A stretch of DNA of 64,000 nt, from assembly GCA_963639765.1 (NCBI GenBank), contig CAVHXA010000003.1:56776-120775 (forward strand). Reading direction: 5' to 3'. How positions within the stretch are numbered: position 1 is the stretch's first letter; every line of letters begins with the position of its first letter. Positions 1 to 6,352 of the stretch are shown here, piece by piece. The notes under the pieces are model-generated. The model searched no databases, had not been told where the DNA came from, and worked only from the letters and a program-made list of their open reading frames with translations. The position numbers and the translations under genes are program-made. This DNA comes from CAVHXA01 sp963639765. Its GTDB lineage: Bacteria > Bacillota > Clostridia > Oscillospirales > Oscillospiraceae.

Positions 1-1
1 C

Positions 2-802
2 GGAAATCGATCCGAGCAGCTTCTGCGGTTGGACGGAGCATCCTATCAGATTATCGCAAGTCCTGTCAGCTCCCGGGGCAGTCCGTCGGGCGCGGTGGTT
101 CTGATGATGGACGTAACCGAGCGTGAGCAGCGCGAAACGCTTCGCCGTGAATTTACGGCCAACGTCTCACACGAGCTGAAAACTCCCCTGACCTCAATAT
201 CCGGCTTTGCCGAGCTGATGAAAAACGGACTGGTTCCGCCCGAAAAGCAGCAGGAGTTTGCCGGAGATATCTATAAAGAATCCAGACGGCTGATTGCCCT
301 GGTTGACGATATCATTCGTCTGTCCAGTCTGGATGAGAATACCGCTCAGCCCGAGGCCGAGGATGTAGACCTGTATGAGCTGGCCGAAGGCGCCGTGCAG
401 ACGCTGGCCCGTGCGGCACAGAAGCAGCAGATTCGGCTCAATCTGCAGGGCCAGCATGCCGTGGTCCACGGAGTGCGGCAGGTGCTCAACGAAATCGTCT
501 TTAATCTCTGCGACAATGCCGTGAAATACAACCGACCCGGCGGCAGCGTGACCATAACCGTAGCACGCTTCAGCAACGAAATCCGTCTGGTTGTTGCCGA
601 CACCGGCATAGGCATTCCGCGTGAGCATCAGGCACGGGTTTTTGAACGATTCTATCGCGTGGACAAAAGCCATTCCAAGGCGATTGGCGGCACGGGCCTC
701 GGCCTTTCGATCGTCAAGCACGGGGTGCAGTCCATGGGCGGGCGCATCCGGCTGGAAAGCGAACCCGGAAGCGGCACCACAATTACCGTGATTTTTGACT
801 GA
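2..802 (+). CDS. PhoR-like sensor histidine kinase, C-terminal part (start outside window)
   Basis: The reading frame is already open at base 2, so the N-terminus lies upstream of the window. A PAS-type remnant (ASYQIIASPV) leads into the phosphoacceptor H-box VSHELKTPLTS, then the N-box NLCDNAVKYN, the G1 box DTGIGIP, the F-box FERFYRVDKS and the G2 box GGTGLGLSIVKH, and ends VIFD. All catalytic boxes of an intact HisKA plus HATPase_c core are present. By family it autophosphorylates at the H-box histidine and passes phosphate to a PhoB-type regulator, probably encoded just upstream. The PhoR/WalK/ResE assignment rests on the H-box and the PAS-HisKA order; the input signal cannot be read. 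A strong hairpin follows the stop. Confidence 0.9.
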   Translation, partial: GNRSEQLLRLDGASYQIIASPVSSRGSPSGAVVLMMDVTEREQRETLRREFTANVSHELKTPLTSISGFAELMKNGLVPPEKQQEFAGDIYKESRRLIALVDDIIRLSSLDENTAQPEAEDVDLYELAEGAVQTLARAAQKQQIRLNLQGQHAVVHGVRQVLNEIVFNLCDNAVKYNRPGGSVTITVARFSNEIRLVVADTGIGIPREHQARVFERFYRVDKSHSKAIGGTGLGLSIVKHGVQSMGGRIRLESEPGSGTTITVIFD

Positions 803-843
803 GCACATAGGGCAGAGCACTGTGCGTGCTCCCAACCAAAAGC

Positions 844-868
844 AGCCCGGCCTTCGGCCGGGCTTTCA
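844..868 (+). terminator. Rho-independent terminator after the histidine kinase
   Basis: Nine-base-pair GC stem AGCCCGGCC / GGCCGGGCT with loop TTC, followed by a short T run. It lies between the kinase stop and the ribosome site of the next gene. The same stem sequence recurs at 30203-30224. Confidence 0.75.
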
Positions 869-897
869 ATCATGACAGATATGACAGGAGGTTTATT

Positions 898-1845
898 ATG
901 CCAAGCCAGGCTTTTTTGGATTATCGCCACAACATCCCAACCGCTCCTCCCACATCCATGGCCGGTCCGGGGATCCCGGGTCCGGCACCCGGTCCGGGCG
1001 GCCCCGGCGGTGCCGCCGTTCCGCCGGAATTTGCCCATCTGCGCGTTCCCATAATGCCCCCTGACTATAAAAGTCCCGAGCCGGAAATTCCGGACGGATA
1101 CCGGGGCGGACGCATTGAACTCGGCGGAACACCCGGCATGCTGCTCACCCGTGACGGTGTACGGGAAAACGCAGCCCTTCTTTATATCCACGGCGGCGGC
1201 TTTACGCTGGGCAGCGGTATGACGGCAGGGTCCCTTCTGGCACACTTTCTGGAAAAGACCAACCTTGCAGGCTATTCGGCAGACTACGCGCTGGCTCCGT
1301 ACTCCAAATTCCCCACACAGATCAATCAGATTGCTGCCTTTTATCGGGGAATGCTGCAGGCCGGCATCACACGGATTGTTGTTGGCGGCGAATCTGCCGG
1401 AGCCGGACTTGCAATCAGTCTTGTCATGGCGCTTCGACAGGAACAGCTGCCGCTGCCGGCCGCGGTCTGGGCCTCCTCTCCGGTGGACGACATTCGCTAT
1501 GACCTGCAGGAGACCTTTATGCAGGATATGTTCACGGAAAGCTGCGCCGACATGATCGAAGCCTATGTTGGTGACGCAGACCCGAAGGACCCCCGCATCT
1601 CGCCCATCTATGGCGACTTTTCCGATTTTCCGCCCACGTTCATTCAGGCAGGCAGCGGCGAAAGTCTTTCTGCCGGTGCTCTGCGGCTGGTCAACAGGCT
1701 GGTCCGTGCCGGAAACGAGGTCCGATTTACCTTTGGCAAAGACATGCCGCATACCTTTGCGATGGATTATGCCCTGTATCCGGAAGCGGAAAACGCCATG
1801 AACGAAATTACAACCTTTATAAACAATATTCTGGATCTGGCCTGA
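898..1845 (+). CDS. Alpha/beta hydrolase of the hormone-sensitive-lipase type (esterase)
   Basis: 315 aa from ATG 898, which has an AGGAGG site 6-7 bases upstream; earlier in-frame codons lie in the terminator and have no ribosome site. The Abhydrolase_3/HSL hallmarks are the oxyanion loop HGGGF, the nucleophile elbow GESAG and a C-terminal MPHTFA histidine. The region that holds the acid residue reads PPTFIQAGSGESL, so Glu may stand where most relatives have Asp. Such enzymes hydrolyse short acyl or aryl esters in the cytoplasm; the substrate is unknown. The N-terminus carries a Pro/Gly-rich insert (PGPAPGPGGPGG) ahead of the core fold, with no signal peptide. The gene stands alone between terminators. 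Confidence 0.85.
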   Translation: MPSQAFLDYRHNIPTAPPTSMAGPGIPGPAPGPGGPGGAAVPPEFAHLRVPIMPPDYKSPEPEIPDGYRGGRIELGGTPGMLLTRDGVRENAALLYIHGGGFTLGSGMTAGSLLAHFLEKTNLAGYSADYALAPYSKFPTQINQIAAFYRGMLQAGITRIVVGGESAGAGLAISLVMALRQEQLPLPAAVWASSPVDDIRYDLQETFMQDMFTESCADMIEAYVGDADPKDPRISPIYGDFSDFPPTFIQAGSGESLSAGALRLVNRLVRAGNEVRFTFGKDMPHTFAMDYALYPEAENAMNEITTFINNILDLA

Positions 1846-1886
1846 TTTTCGCAGTCTTTTCCGGGATACGGCCCAATAGCTCTATC

Positions 1887-1935
1887 GGGAGAAATCATGA
1901 CATCTGTGATTTCTCCTGATCCTTTTTATTCTTTT
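1887..1935 (+). terminator. Terminator after the HSL-type esterase
   Basis: Perfect ten-base stem GGAGAAATCA (1888-1897) / TGATTTCTCC (1907-1916), nine-base loop, followed by TGATCCTTTTTATTCTTTT. The stem sequence is nearly the same as the one at 8141-8171. Confidence 0.8.
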
Positions 1936-1965
1936 CAGAAACTGCGGCTGCGGCAGCTTGCGGAC

Positions 1966-1994
1966 GGAAAAAGCCCCGGCCAAAAGGCCGGGGC
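1966..1994 (-). terminator. Terminator of the rplJ-rplL operon
   Basis: Stem GCCCCGGCC / GGCCGGGGC with an AAAA loop. On the minus strand it is followed by a T-rich tract and sits directly after the rplL stop. Confidence 0.85.
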
Positions 1995-2005
1995 CATAAG
2001 ATGGG

Positions 2006-2383
2006 TTATTTTACTTCGACTTCGGCGCCGGCTTCTTTCAGCTTCTCGCTGATGGAGTTGGCATCGTCTTCGCTGACCTTTTCCTTGATCTTGGCGGGAA
2101 CAGCGTCGACCATTGCCTTGGCTTCCTTCAGGCCCAGACCGGTAATCTCGCGAACGACCTTGATTACGGCGATCTTGTTGGCACCGGCAGAGGTCATGAC
2201 AACATCAAACTCGGTCTGAGCAGCGGGGCCTTCTTCGGCACCGCCGGCAGCGGGAGCAGCGGCAACGGCAGCGGCGGCGGAAACGCCGAACGCTTCTTCG
2301 AGAGCATGAACGAGCTCAGAAAGCTCGAGAACAGTCAGACCCTTTACTTCTTCGATCAGGGCAGTAACTTTTTCGCTGGCCAT
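2006..2383 (-). CDS. rplL: 50S ribosomal protein L7/L12
   Basis: 125 aa from the ATG at 2383, preceded by AGGAGGAACT; the open frame continues upstream without a ribosome site, so that extension is rejected. The N-terminal dimerisation helices (EKVTALIEEVKGLTVLELSELV) lead to an Ala/Gly-rich hinge (about residues 36-50) and the C-terminal domain with KIAVIKVVREITGLGLKEAK, which contacts translation factors. It forms the L10-(L12)n stalk that recruits EF-Tu, EF-G and IF2. It is the second gene of rplJ-rplL, 142 bases after rplJ, and is followed by a terminator. Confidence 0.98.
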   Translation of the reverse strand: MASEKVTALIEEVKGLTVLELSELVHALEEAFGVSAAAAVAAAPAAGGAEEGPAAQTEFDVVMTSAGANKIAVIKVVREITGLGLKEAKAMVDAVPAKIKEKVSEDDANSISEKLKEAGAEVEVK

Positions 2384-2525
2384 GGATAGTTCCTCCTGTT
2401 TTGTAGAGTTGAGTAGATTGTGAAATGTCGCATCATTCGGCAGGATCGCCCGGCTGTCAGCTGTGTGAGAAGAACGGCTTCGGATCCTGCGTGCTGCCGG
2501 AGTGGCAGATGCGGTGGTGTGTCGG

Positions 2526-3068
2526 TCAGGCCTCGGCGGGTGCTTCTGCGGCAGCCTCGGGTGCCGCTGCGCCTGCGTTGAGCTTTTCGACGTATTGGTT
2601 GAGTACAACGGCTAGGCTTGTGATGGGCGCCAGGAATGTGCCCAGAACCTGTGCAACCAGAGCGTCTTTGGAAGGCAGAGAGCCAAAGGCCTTGAGCTCA
2701 TCTACGCTCAGAGGCTTGCCTTCAACCAGACCGCCCTTGATGGACATGATGTTGTTCTTTTTGATGAATTCGCTGAGAATACGGGCGGGAGCAATGGGGT
2801 CGCCGGTGGTGCTGGCCATAGCCGTGGTTCCGTTGAGCAGCTCGTCGAAATCGTGGTATCCAAGGTCGTTGGCAGCGCGGCGGGTCAGGGTGTTTTTGAC
2901 AACGGCATACTGTACGCCGGCTTCGCGGAACTTGCCGCGCAGGGTCCGGTCCTGTTCAACAGTGATGCCTTGATAGTCGGCGAACACCACGGCGGTGGCG
3001 GACCTGATCTGCTCGGTAAGGTCGCCCACAATCGCCTTTTTGCTTTCGAGAATCTTTGCGTTGGGCAA
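2526..3068 (-). CDS. rplJ: 50S ribosomal protein L10
   Basis: 180 aa. The start is TTG at 3068 with GGAGG nine bases upstream. The N-terminal rRNA-binding domain (KAIVGDLTEQIRSATAVVFADYQGITVEQ) is typical of L10, and the long Ala/Glu-rich C-terminal helix (about residues 155-180) binds L7/L12 dimers. Length is normal for the family. It is transcribed from its own promoter at 3220-3248 through a leader with an attenuator-like hairpin, the classical arrangement for feedback control by the L10-L12 complex. Confidence 0.97.
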   Translation of the reverse strand: MPNAKILESKKAIVGDLTEQIRSATAVVFADYQGITVEQDRTLRGKFREAGVQYAVVKNTLTRRAANDLGYHDFDELLNGTTAMASTTGDPIAPARILSEFIKKNNIMSIKGGLVEGKPLSVDELKAFGSLPSKDALVAQVLGTFLAPITSLAVVLNQYVEKLNAGAAAPEAAAEAPAEA

Positions 3069-3213
3069 AGTGTTTCACCTCCGTTGGGTTTTTGCGAAGA
3101 AAAAATCCTCGCGCCAAAGCAGCGAGGACACAAAACGTTGTTGAACATTTTGCAGACCTCGGCAGGATGGACGTCCGTTATGGCCATATGGCCTCCTGCT
3201 GTCTTCGGCAGCG
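3069..3213 (-). ncRNA. Ribosomal protein L10 leader with attenuator hairpin
   Basis: About 145 bases between the probable transcription start and rplJ. Near its 3' end on the minus strand a stem CCTCGC / GCGAGG (plus-strand 3107-3112 and 3122-3127) is followed by GATTTTTTC, a Rho-independent terminator form just ahead of the ribosome site. An AU-rich segment with AACAACGTTTTG precedes it. This matches the position and layout of L10 leaders in Bacillota, where L10(L12)4 binds the leader and favours termination. The full consensus fold was not modelled. Confidence 0.65.
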
Positions 3214-3219
3214 GAAAAT

Positions 3220-3248
3220 ATTATAGCATGGATCAGCCGGAAAGTCAA
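3220..3248 (-). promoter_or_regulatory. Sigma-A promoter of rplJ-rplL
   Basis: Minus-strand TTGACT (3243-3248), 17 bp spacer, TATAAT (3220-3225). It matches the consensus at 11 of 12 positions and is placed to produce the L10 leader. Confidence 0.9.
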
Positions 3249-3440
3249 GCTGATTTTCCGGCCCGCATGCGTCTGCCATTCGGCAGATTTACGCACCCCC
3301 CTGCGCCGAAAGGGCAGCCTGCAGGCGTCGTGCATTGCCCGCAAACCGGGCTCTTGCAGCGCGGGGGGGTTACAGCTCGGCAACAGGGCCGGGAGCCTGT
3401 TTGTCTGGAGAAGCGACCGGCTTTGGCAGGGACAGCAAAT
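3249..3440. other. Spacer between rplA and the rplJ promoter
   Basis: No convincing reading frame. It is GC-rich with a C/G run near 3360-3366. No clear terminator for the rplK-rplA transcript was found here; only the short repeat at 3441-3458 stands out. Confidence 0.4.
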
Positions 3441-3458
3441 AAATTGTGCGGTATTGCC
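3441..3458 (-). repeat. Stop-codon-adjacent repeat, copy 1 (half element)
   Basis: Directly after the rplA TAA, the minus strand reads GGCAATACCGCACAATTT. This matches the left end of the repeat at 30048 at 15 of 18 positions. Confidence 0.55.
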
Positions 3459-4148
3459 TTAATATTTGCTGGTGTTGACCTTGATGCCGGGGCCCATGGT
3501 AGAGGCAAGCACGCAGGAGCGGATATACTGGCCCTTGGCAGCGGCGGGCTTGGCCTTTACAACGGCCTGAACCAGCGTGTCAAAGTTTTCCTGCAGCTTC
3601 TCTGCGCCAAAGGACACCTTGCCGATGGGGCAGTGGATGATGTTTGTCTTGTCGAGGCGGTATTCGATTTTACCGGCTTTGATTTCACCGATTACTTTCG
3701 TAAGGTCGGCGGTTACTGTGCCGGCCTTGGGTGAGGGCATCAGACCCTTGGGACCCAGAACCTTACCCAGACGGCCAACTACACCCATCATGTCCGGGGT
3801 GGCGACAACAACGTCGTAGTCGAACCAGTTTTCGTTGCGGATCTTGTCCACAAGCTCCTGACCGCCATAGAAGTCGGCGCCGGCGGCCTGTGCCTCTTCG
3901 AGCTTGGCATCCTTTGCAAATACCAGAACCCGGCGGGTCTTGCCCGTTCCGTTGGGCAGAACCACGCTGCCGCGAACCTGCTGGTCTGCATGACGGGAGT
4001 CAACGCCCAGCTTCAGGTGCAGCTCAACGGTTTCGTCGAACTTGGCGGGAGCCGCCTTGACTACCAGATCAAGTGCCTCGGCCACGTCGTATTGTACGCT
4101 GCGGTCGAACAGCTTGGCGCTTTCTTTATATTTCTTTCCTCTAAACAA
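3459..4148 (-). CDS. rplA: 50S ribosomal protein L1
   Basis: 229 aa from TTG 4148, which has AGGAGG eight bases upstream and gives the family-typical N-terminus MFRGKKYKESAKLFDRS; the frame is open further upstream but lacks a ribosome site. It contains the L1 signature around GPKGLMPSPKAGTVT and the KIEYRLDKTNIIHCPIGKVSF core. Length is normal. L1 binds 23S rRNA at the E-site stalk and, in many bacteria, represses its own rplKA mRNA by binding an rRNA-like site in the leader. It is cotranscribed with rplK 71 bases upstream. Confidence 0.97.
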   Translation of the reverse strand: MFRGKKYKESAKLFDRSVQYDVAEALDLVVKAAPAKFDETVELHLKLGVDSRHADQQVRGSVVLPNGTGKTRRVLVFAKDAKLEEAQAAGADFYGGQELVDKIRNENWFDYDVVVATPDMMGVVGRLGKVLGPKGLMPSPKAGTVTADLTKVIGEIKAGKIEYRLDKTNIIHCPIGKVSFGAEKLQENFDTLVQAVVKAKPAAAKGQYIRSCVLASTMGPGIKVNTSKY

Positions 4149-4219
4149 AGTTTGTTCCTCCTTATTAAGTGGTAGACGGAATACTCCTCCCACGTTTTGA
4201 GGCTGCGCCTCAGGTCGGA

Positions 4220-4645
4220 TCAGTCAACGATGGAAATGCCCATGCTGCGGCATGTGCCGGCAACCATCGCATATGCGCCCTCAACGGTGGGCGTATACAT
4301 GTCTTCACGCTTCTTTTCGGCAATCTCCATAGCCTGGGCACGGGTAATGGTGGCGACCTTGTCTTTGTTGGGGACGCCGGAGCCCTTGTCCGCTCCTGCC
4401 GCCTTGAGAATCAGGGTGGCCGTCGGCGGAGTTTTTGTGATGAAGGTGAAGCTGCGGTCGGCATATACTGTGATGATAACGGGAACCTTGAAACCGATCT
4501 GATCCTTTGTGCGCTCGTTGAATTCCTTGATGAACTGCGAGATGTTTACGCCGTGCTGGCCCAGAGCCGGGCCAACCGGGGGAGACGCGGTGGCTTTGCC
4601 TGCCGCGATCTGAAGCTTGATATAACCTGTTACCTTTTGTGCCAT
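4220..4645 (-). CDS. rplK: 50S ribosomal protein L11
   Basis: 141 aa, normal length, with GGAGG before the ATG. The N-terminal domain carries IAAGKATASPPVGPALGQHG, and the C-terminal RNA-binding domain carries KTPPTATLILKAAGADKGSG and ends AGTCRSMGISIVD. L11 binds the GTPase-associated region of 23S rRNA and is needed for RelA-type stringent signalling and factor function. It lies between nusG (118 bases upstream) and rplA. Confidence 0.98.
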   Translation of the reverse strand: MAQKVTGYIKLQIAAGKATASPPVGPALGQHGVNISQFIKEFNERTKDQIGFKVPVIITVYADRSFTFITKTPPTATLILKAAGADKGSGVPNKDKVATITRAQAMEIAEKKREDMYTPTVEGAYAMVAGTCRSMGISIVD

Positions 4646-4673
4646 GATAGCACCTCCTGCAAAATGTGGTGGT

Positions 4674-4744
4674 GCGCCCGTTTGGGCGCCAGGCGGGGCA
4701 TGCGTTCTGCCCCTCCCACAAGCCGCACCGCCTGCGCGGCGGTG
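4674..4744 (-). promoter_or_regulatory. Three tandem hairpins ahead of rplK
   Basis: The nusG-rplK spacer holds three consecutive stems: GCGCCC/GGGCGC (4674-4689), GGGGCA/TGCCCC (4695-4713) and CACCGCC/GGCGGTG (4726-4744). None has a T run, so they do not look like terminators. They may stabilise the mRNA or form the L1 autoregulatory site expected before rplK-rplA; that role is inferred. Confidence 0.5.
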
Positions 4745-4763
4745 CTCCGGCCGGCTGCCGGAT

Positions 4764-5294
4764 TTATTCGTCTGTGATGGCCTCTACCTGACCCAGCTCA
4801 AGCTCAACGGGCGTTTCCCGCCCGAACATGGAAACAACCACACGAACCTTTTCGTGTTCGAGATCCAGCTCTTCGACAACGCCGATAAAGGTGTCGAGCG
4901 GACCGTCTACAATGCGGACGCGGTCTCCCTCGGCAAAGGCGAGGTTGTACTCGCGCTTTTCCACGCCAAGCTGATAGACCTCTTCTTCTGTGAGAGGAGC
5001 AGGCGCGGTTTCCGAGCCGACAAAGCCCGTGACTCCGCGAATGCTGCGGATGACATACCAGGTCTCGTCGGACAGGAACATCTTTACCAGTACATAGCCG
5101 GGAAACAGCTTGCGCTCGACCGTTTTTGATCCGCCGTCCTCGGTGAACTCGGTTACGGTTTCCATGGGGATGGTGCATTCAAGAATCTGGTCTGCCAGAT
5201 TCCGGGCCGCCACGTTTTTTTCGATGGTGGCCTTGACCTTGTTTTCATAGCCGGAGTAGGTATGGACCACATACCATTTGGGTTCTTCTGCCAT
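4764..5294 (-). CDS. nusG: Transcription termination/antitermination factor NusG
   Basis: 176 aa. It begins AEEPKWYVVHTYSGYENKVK, the NGN domain that binds RNA polymerase, contains KLFPGYVLVKM, and ends with a KOW domain FAEGDRVRIVDGPLDTFIGVVEELD. Length matches the family. NusG modulates pausing, termination and coupling. The start lies seven bases after the secE stop, a standard secE-nusG arrangement, with only a weak ribosome site, so translation may be coupled to secE. Confidence 0.98.
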   Translation of the reverse strand: MAEEPKWYVVHTYSGYENKVKATIEKNVAARNLADQILECTIPMETVTEFTEDGGSKTVERKLFPGYVLVKMFLSDETWYVIRSIRGVTGFVGSETAPAPLTEEEVYQLGVEKREYNLAFAEGDRVRIVDGPLDTFIGVVEELDLEHEKVRVVVSMFGRETPVELELGQVEAITDE

Positions 5295-5300
5295 GGGGGC

Positions 5301-5537
5301 TTAACCCTTAACCACGCCGATCAGCCCCTGTACGAACAGGCTGCCTACGGCATCGAATACCCACACGCAGATTCCAACCACCAGAACGCACGCGATAACG
5401 ATCAGGGTGTTGTTGATCATCTGCTTGCGGCTGGGCCATACGACCTTTTTCAGCTCGCTGCGCATTTCGCGGCACAGCCGCTTTATGTTCGCCCAGACAC
5501 GCTTGAACCAGTTTTCCTTGTTTTCGGCCTTTGCCAT
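5301..5537 (-). CDS. secE: Preprotein translocase subunit SecE
   Basis: 78 aa from ATG 5537, with AAAGGG eight bases upstream; an in-frame GTG three codons earlier lies inside that ribosome site. A basic N-terminus (WANIKRLCREMRSELKKVVWPSRKQ) with the SecE signature precedes one membrane helix (TLIVIACVLVVGICVWVF). It is the single-helix Gram-positive form, which clamps SecY. It lies between rpmG and nusG. Confidence 0.95.
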   Translation of the reverse strand: MAKAENKENWFKRVWANIKRLCREMRSELKKVVWPSRKQMINNTLIVIACVLVVGICVWVFDAVGSLFVQGLIGVVKG

Positions 5538-5554
5538 GTGGTTCACCCTTTCCG

Positions 5555-5704
5555 TTACTTCGTTTCGGTGTGGACAGTGTGCTTTCTGCAGAATCTGCAG
5601 TACTTCTTCATCTCAAGGCGGTCAGGGTCGTTTTTCTTGTTTTTGACCGTGTTGTAGTTTCTCTGCTTGCATTCATTACATCTGAGTGTAACGCGCACCC
5701 GCAT
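5555..5704 (-). CDS. rpmG: 50S ribosomal protein L33, zinc-binding form
   Basis: 49 aa from ATG 5704 with AAAGGAGG upstream. The sequence begins MRVRVTLRCNECKQRNY and has a second pair CRFC, giving the CxxC...CxxC zinc ribbon of the C+ form of L33. It is the first gene of the rpmG-secE-nusG-rplK-rplA transcript, 17 bases before secE. Confidence 0.95.
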   Translation of the reverse strand: MRVRVTLRCNECKQRNYNTVKNKKNDPDRLEMKKYCRFCRKHTVHTETK

Positions 5705-5828
5705 GCTCGGCACCTCCTTTTATTTGCCTCCCTGTCGGGCCGCAGCGCCATGGATTCGGCCGAACGGCCGTGAGGCTGCTGAGGCTGCGAGAAGTGTAAA
5801 AAAAAGAACCTCTCGCACAGGTAAAATC

Positions 5829-5857
5829 ATTCTATCATGGGGCTATTTCCCGGTCAA
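5829..5857 (-). promoter_or_regulatory. Sigma-A promoter of rpmG-secE-nusG-rplKA
   Basis: Minus-strand TTGACC (5852-5857), 17 bp spacer, TAGAAT (5829-5834). About 120 bases of leader follow, containing TGCGAGA...TCTCGCA arms around a nine-T tract and a CGGCCGTTCGGCCG stem before the rpmG ribosome site. Apart from this promoter and the divergent one at 5917, the 5705-6024 gap holds nothing recognisable. Confidence 0.85.
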
Positions 5858-5916
5858 GCCATTTTTCCGCAAATGTCTGAAAATTTTGCAGGTTCTTCAA
5901 ACTCGCGGTTTTCGTA

Positions 5917-5945
5917 TTGACATTCGCAGAACACTGGCGTATTGT
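5917..5945 (+). promoter_or_regulatory. Sigma-A promoter of the carrier-protein-like gene
   Basis: TTGACA (5917-5922), 17 bp spacer, TATTGT (5940-5945), about 80 bases before the start codon at 6025. It is divergent from the ribosomal promoter at 5829. Confidence 0.8.
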
Positions 5946-6024
5946 TTTACCCGGGCTTTTCCGGCTTTCGCGCCGGCACAGACCCAAATCCATCCACAAA
6001 CAAAACTAAGGAGCGATTTTAACC

Positions 6025-6243
6025 ATGCTGGAGCTCATTCGCGGTATTATCCTCGACCGCGGCACCGATATTCCCGAAGACGCGATTACCGAGGAAACCG
6101 ATTTCTTTCTGGACCTTGAGTGGTCAGACCGTGATCTCTATGCCTGTGCGGCAGCCCTGGAAGACGCCACCGGCAAAACCATCGATCTCGAGGATCTGGG
6201 CAGCCTGCACACCATCGGCGAGCTGATCGGACTCGTGGCCTGA
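6025..6243 (+). CDS. Acyl-carrier-protein-like protein without the canonical attachment serine
   Basis: 72 aa, acidic, with the length and helix pattern of an acyl carrier protein: LIRGIILDRGTDIPEDAITEETDFFLDLE, then DLYACAAALEDATGKTIDLEDLGSLHTIGELIGLV. Where typical carriers read DLGADSLDL, this one reads DLEWSDRDL, so the phosphopantetheine serine position is Asp35 and a serine sits one residue earlier (Ser34). It may be non-functional as a holo-carrier, use the shifted serine, or play a structural role. It has its own promoter, an AAGGAG site before ATG, and a hairpin downstream. An acyl-CoA ligase follows at 6353. Carrier fold: confident; biochemical role: unknown. Confidence 0.8.
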   Translation: MLELIRGIILDRGTDIPEDAITEETDFFLDLEWSDRDLYACAAALEDATGKTIDLEDLGSLHTIGELIGLVA

Positions 6244-6254
6244 GATCCGTCTGT

Positions 6255-6282
6255 TTGAATCCGGCGCGAAATATGATATAAT
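6255..6282 (+). promoter_or_regulatory. Promoter of the acyl-CoA ligase gene
   Basis: TTGAAT (6255-6260), 16 bp spacer, TATAAT (6277-6282), directly after the carrier-like gene. The predicted transcript would start inside or just at the hairpin at 6284-6313. Confidence 0.7.
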
Positions 6283-6283
6283 C

Positions 6284-6313
6284 AAATGCAGAGCTGCAGC
6301 GCTCTGCATTTTT
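6284..6313 (+). terminator. Hairpin with T run between carrier-like gene and ligase
   Basis: Eleven-base stem AAATGCAGAGC / GCTCTGCATTT around TGCAGC, followed by TT. It is probably the terminator of the carrier-like gene. It overlaps the start region of the promoter at 6255-6282, so it could also form in the leader of the ligase mRNA. Confidence 0.6.
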
Positions 6314-6352
6314 GATGCTCTGTGCAGCAGACCGCAGCAAAGGAGGCCGCTC

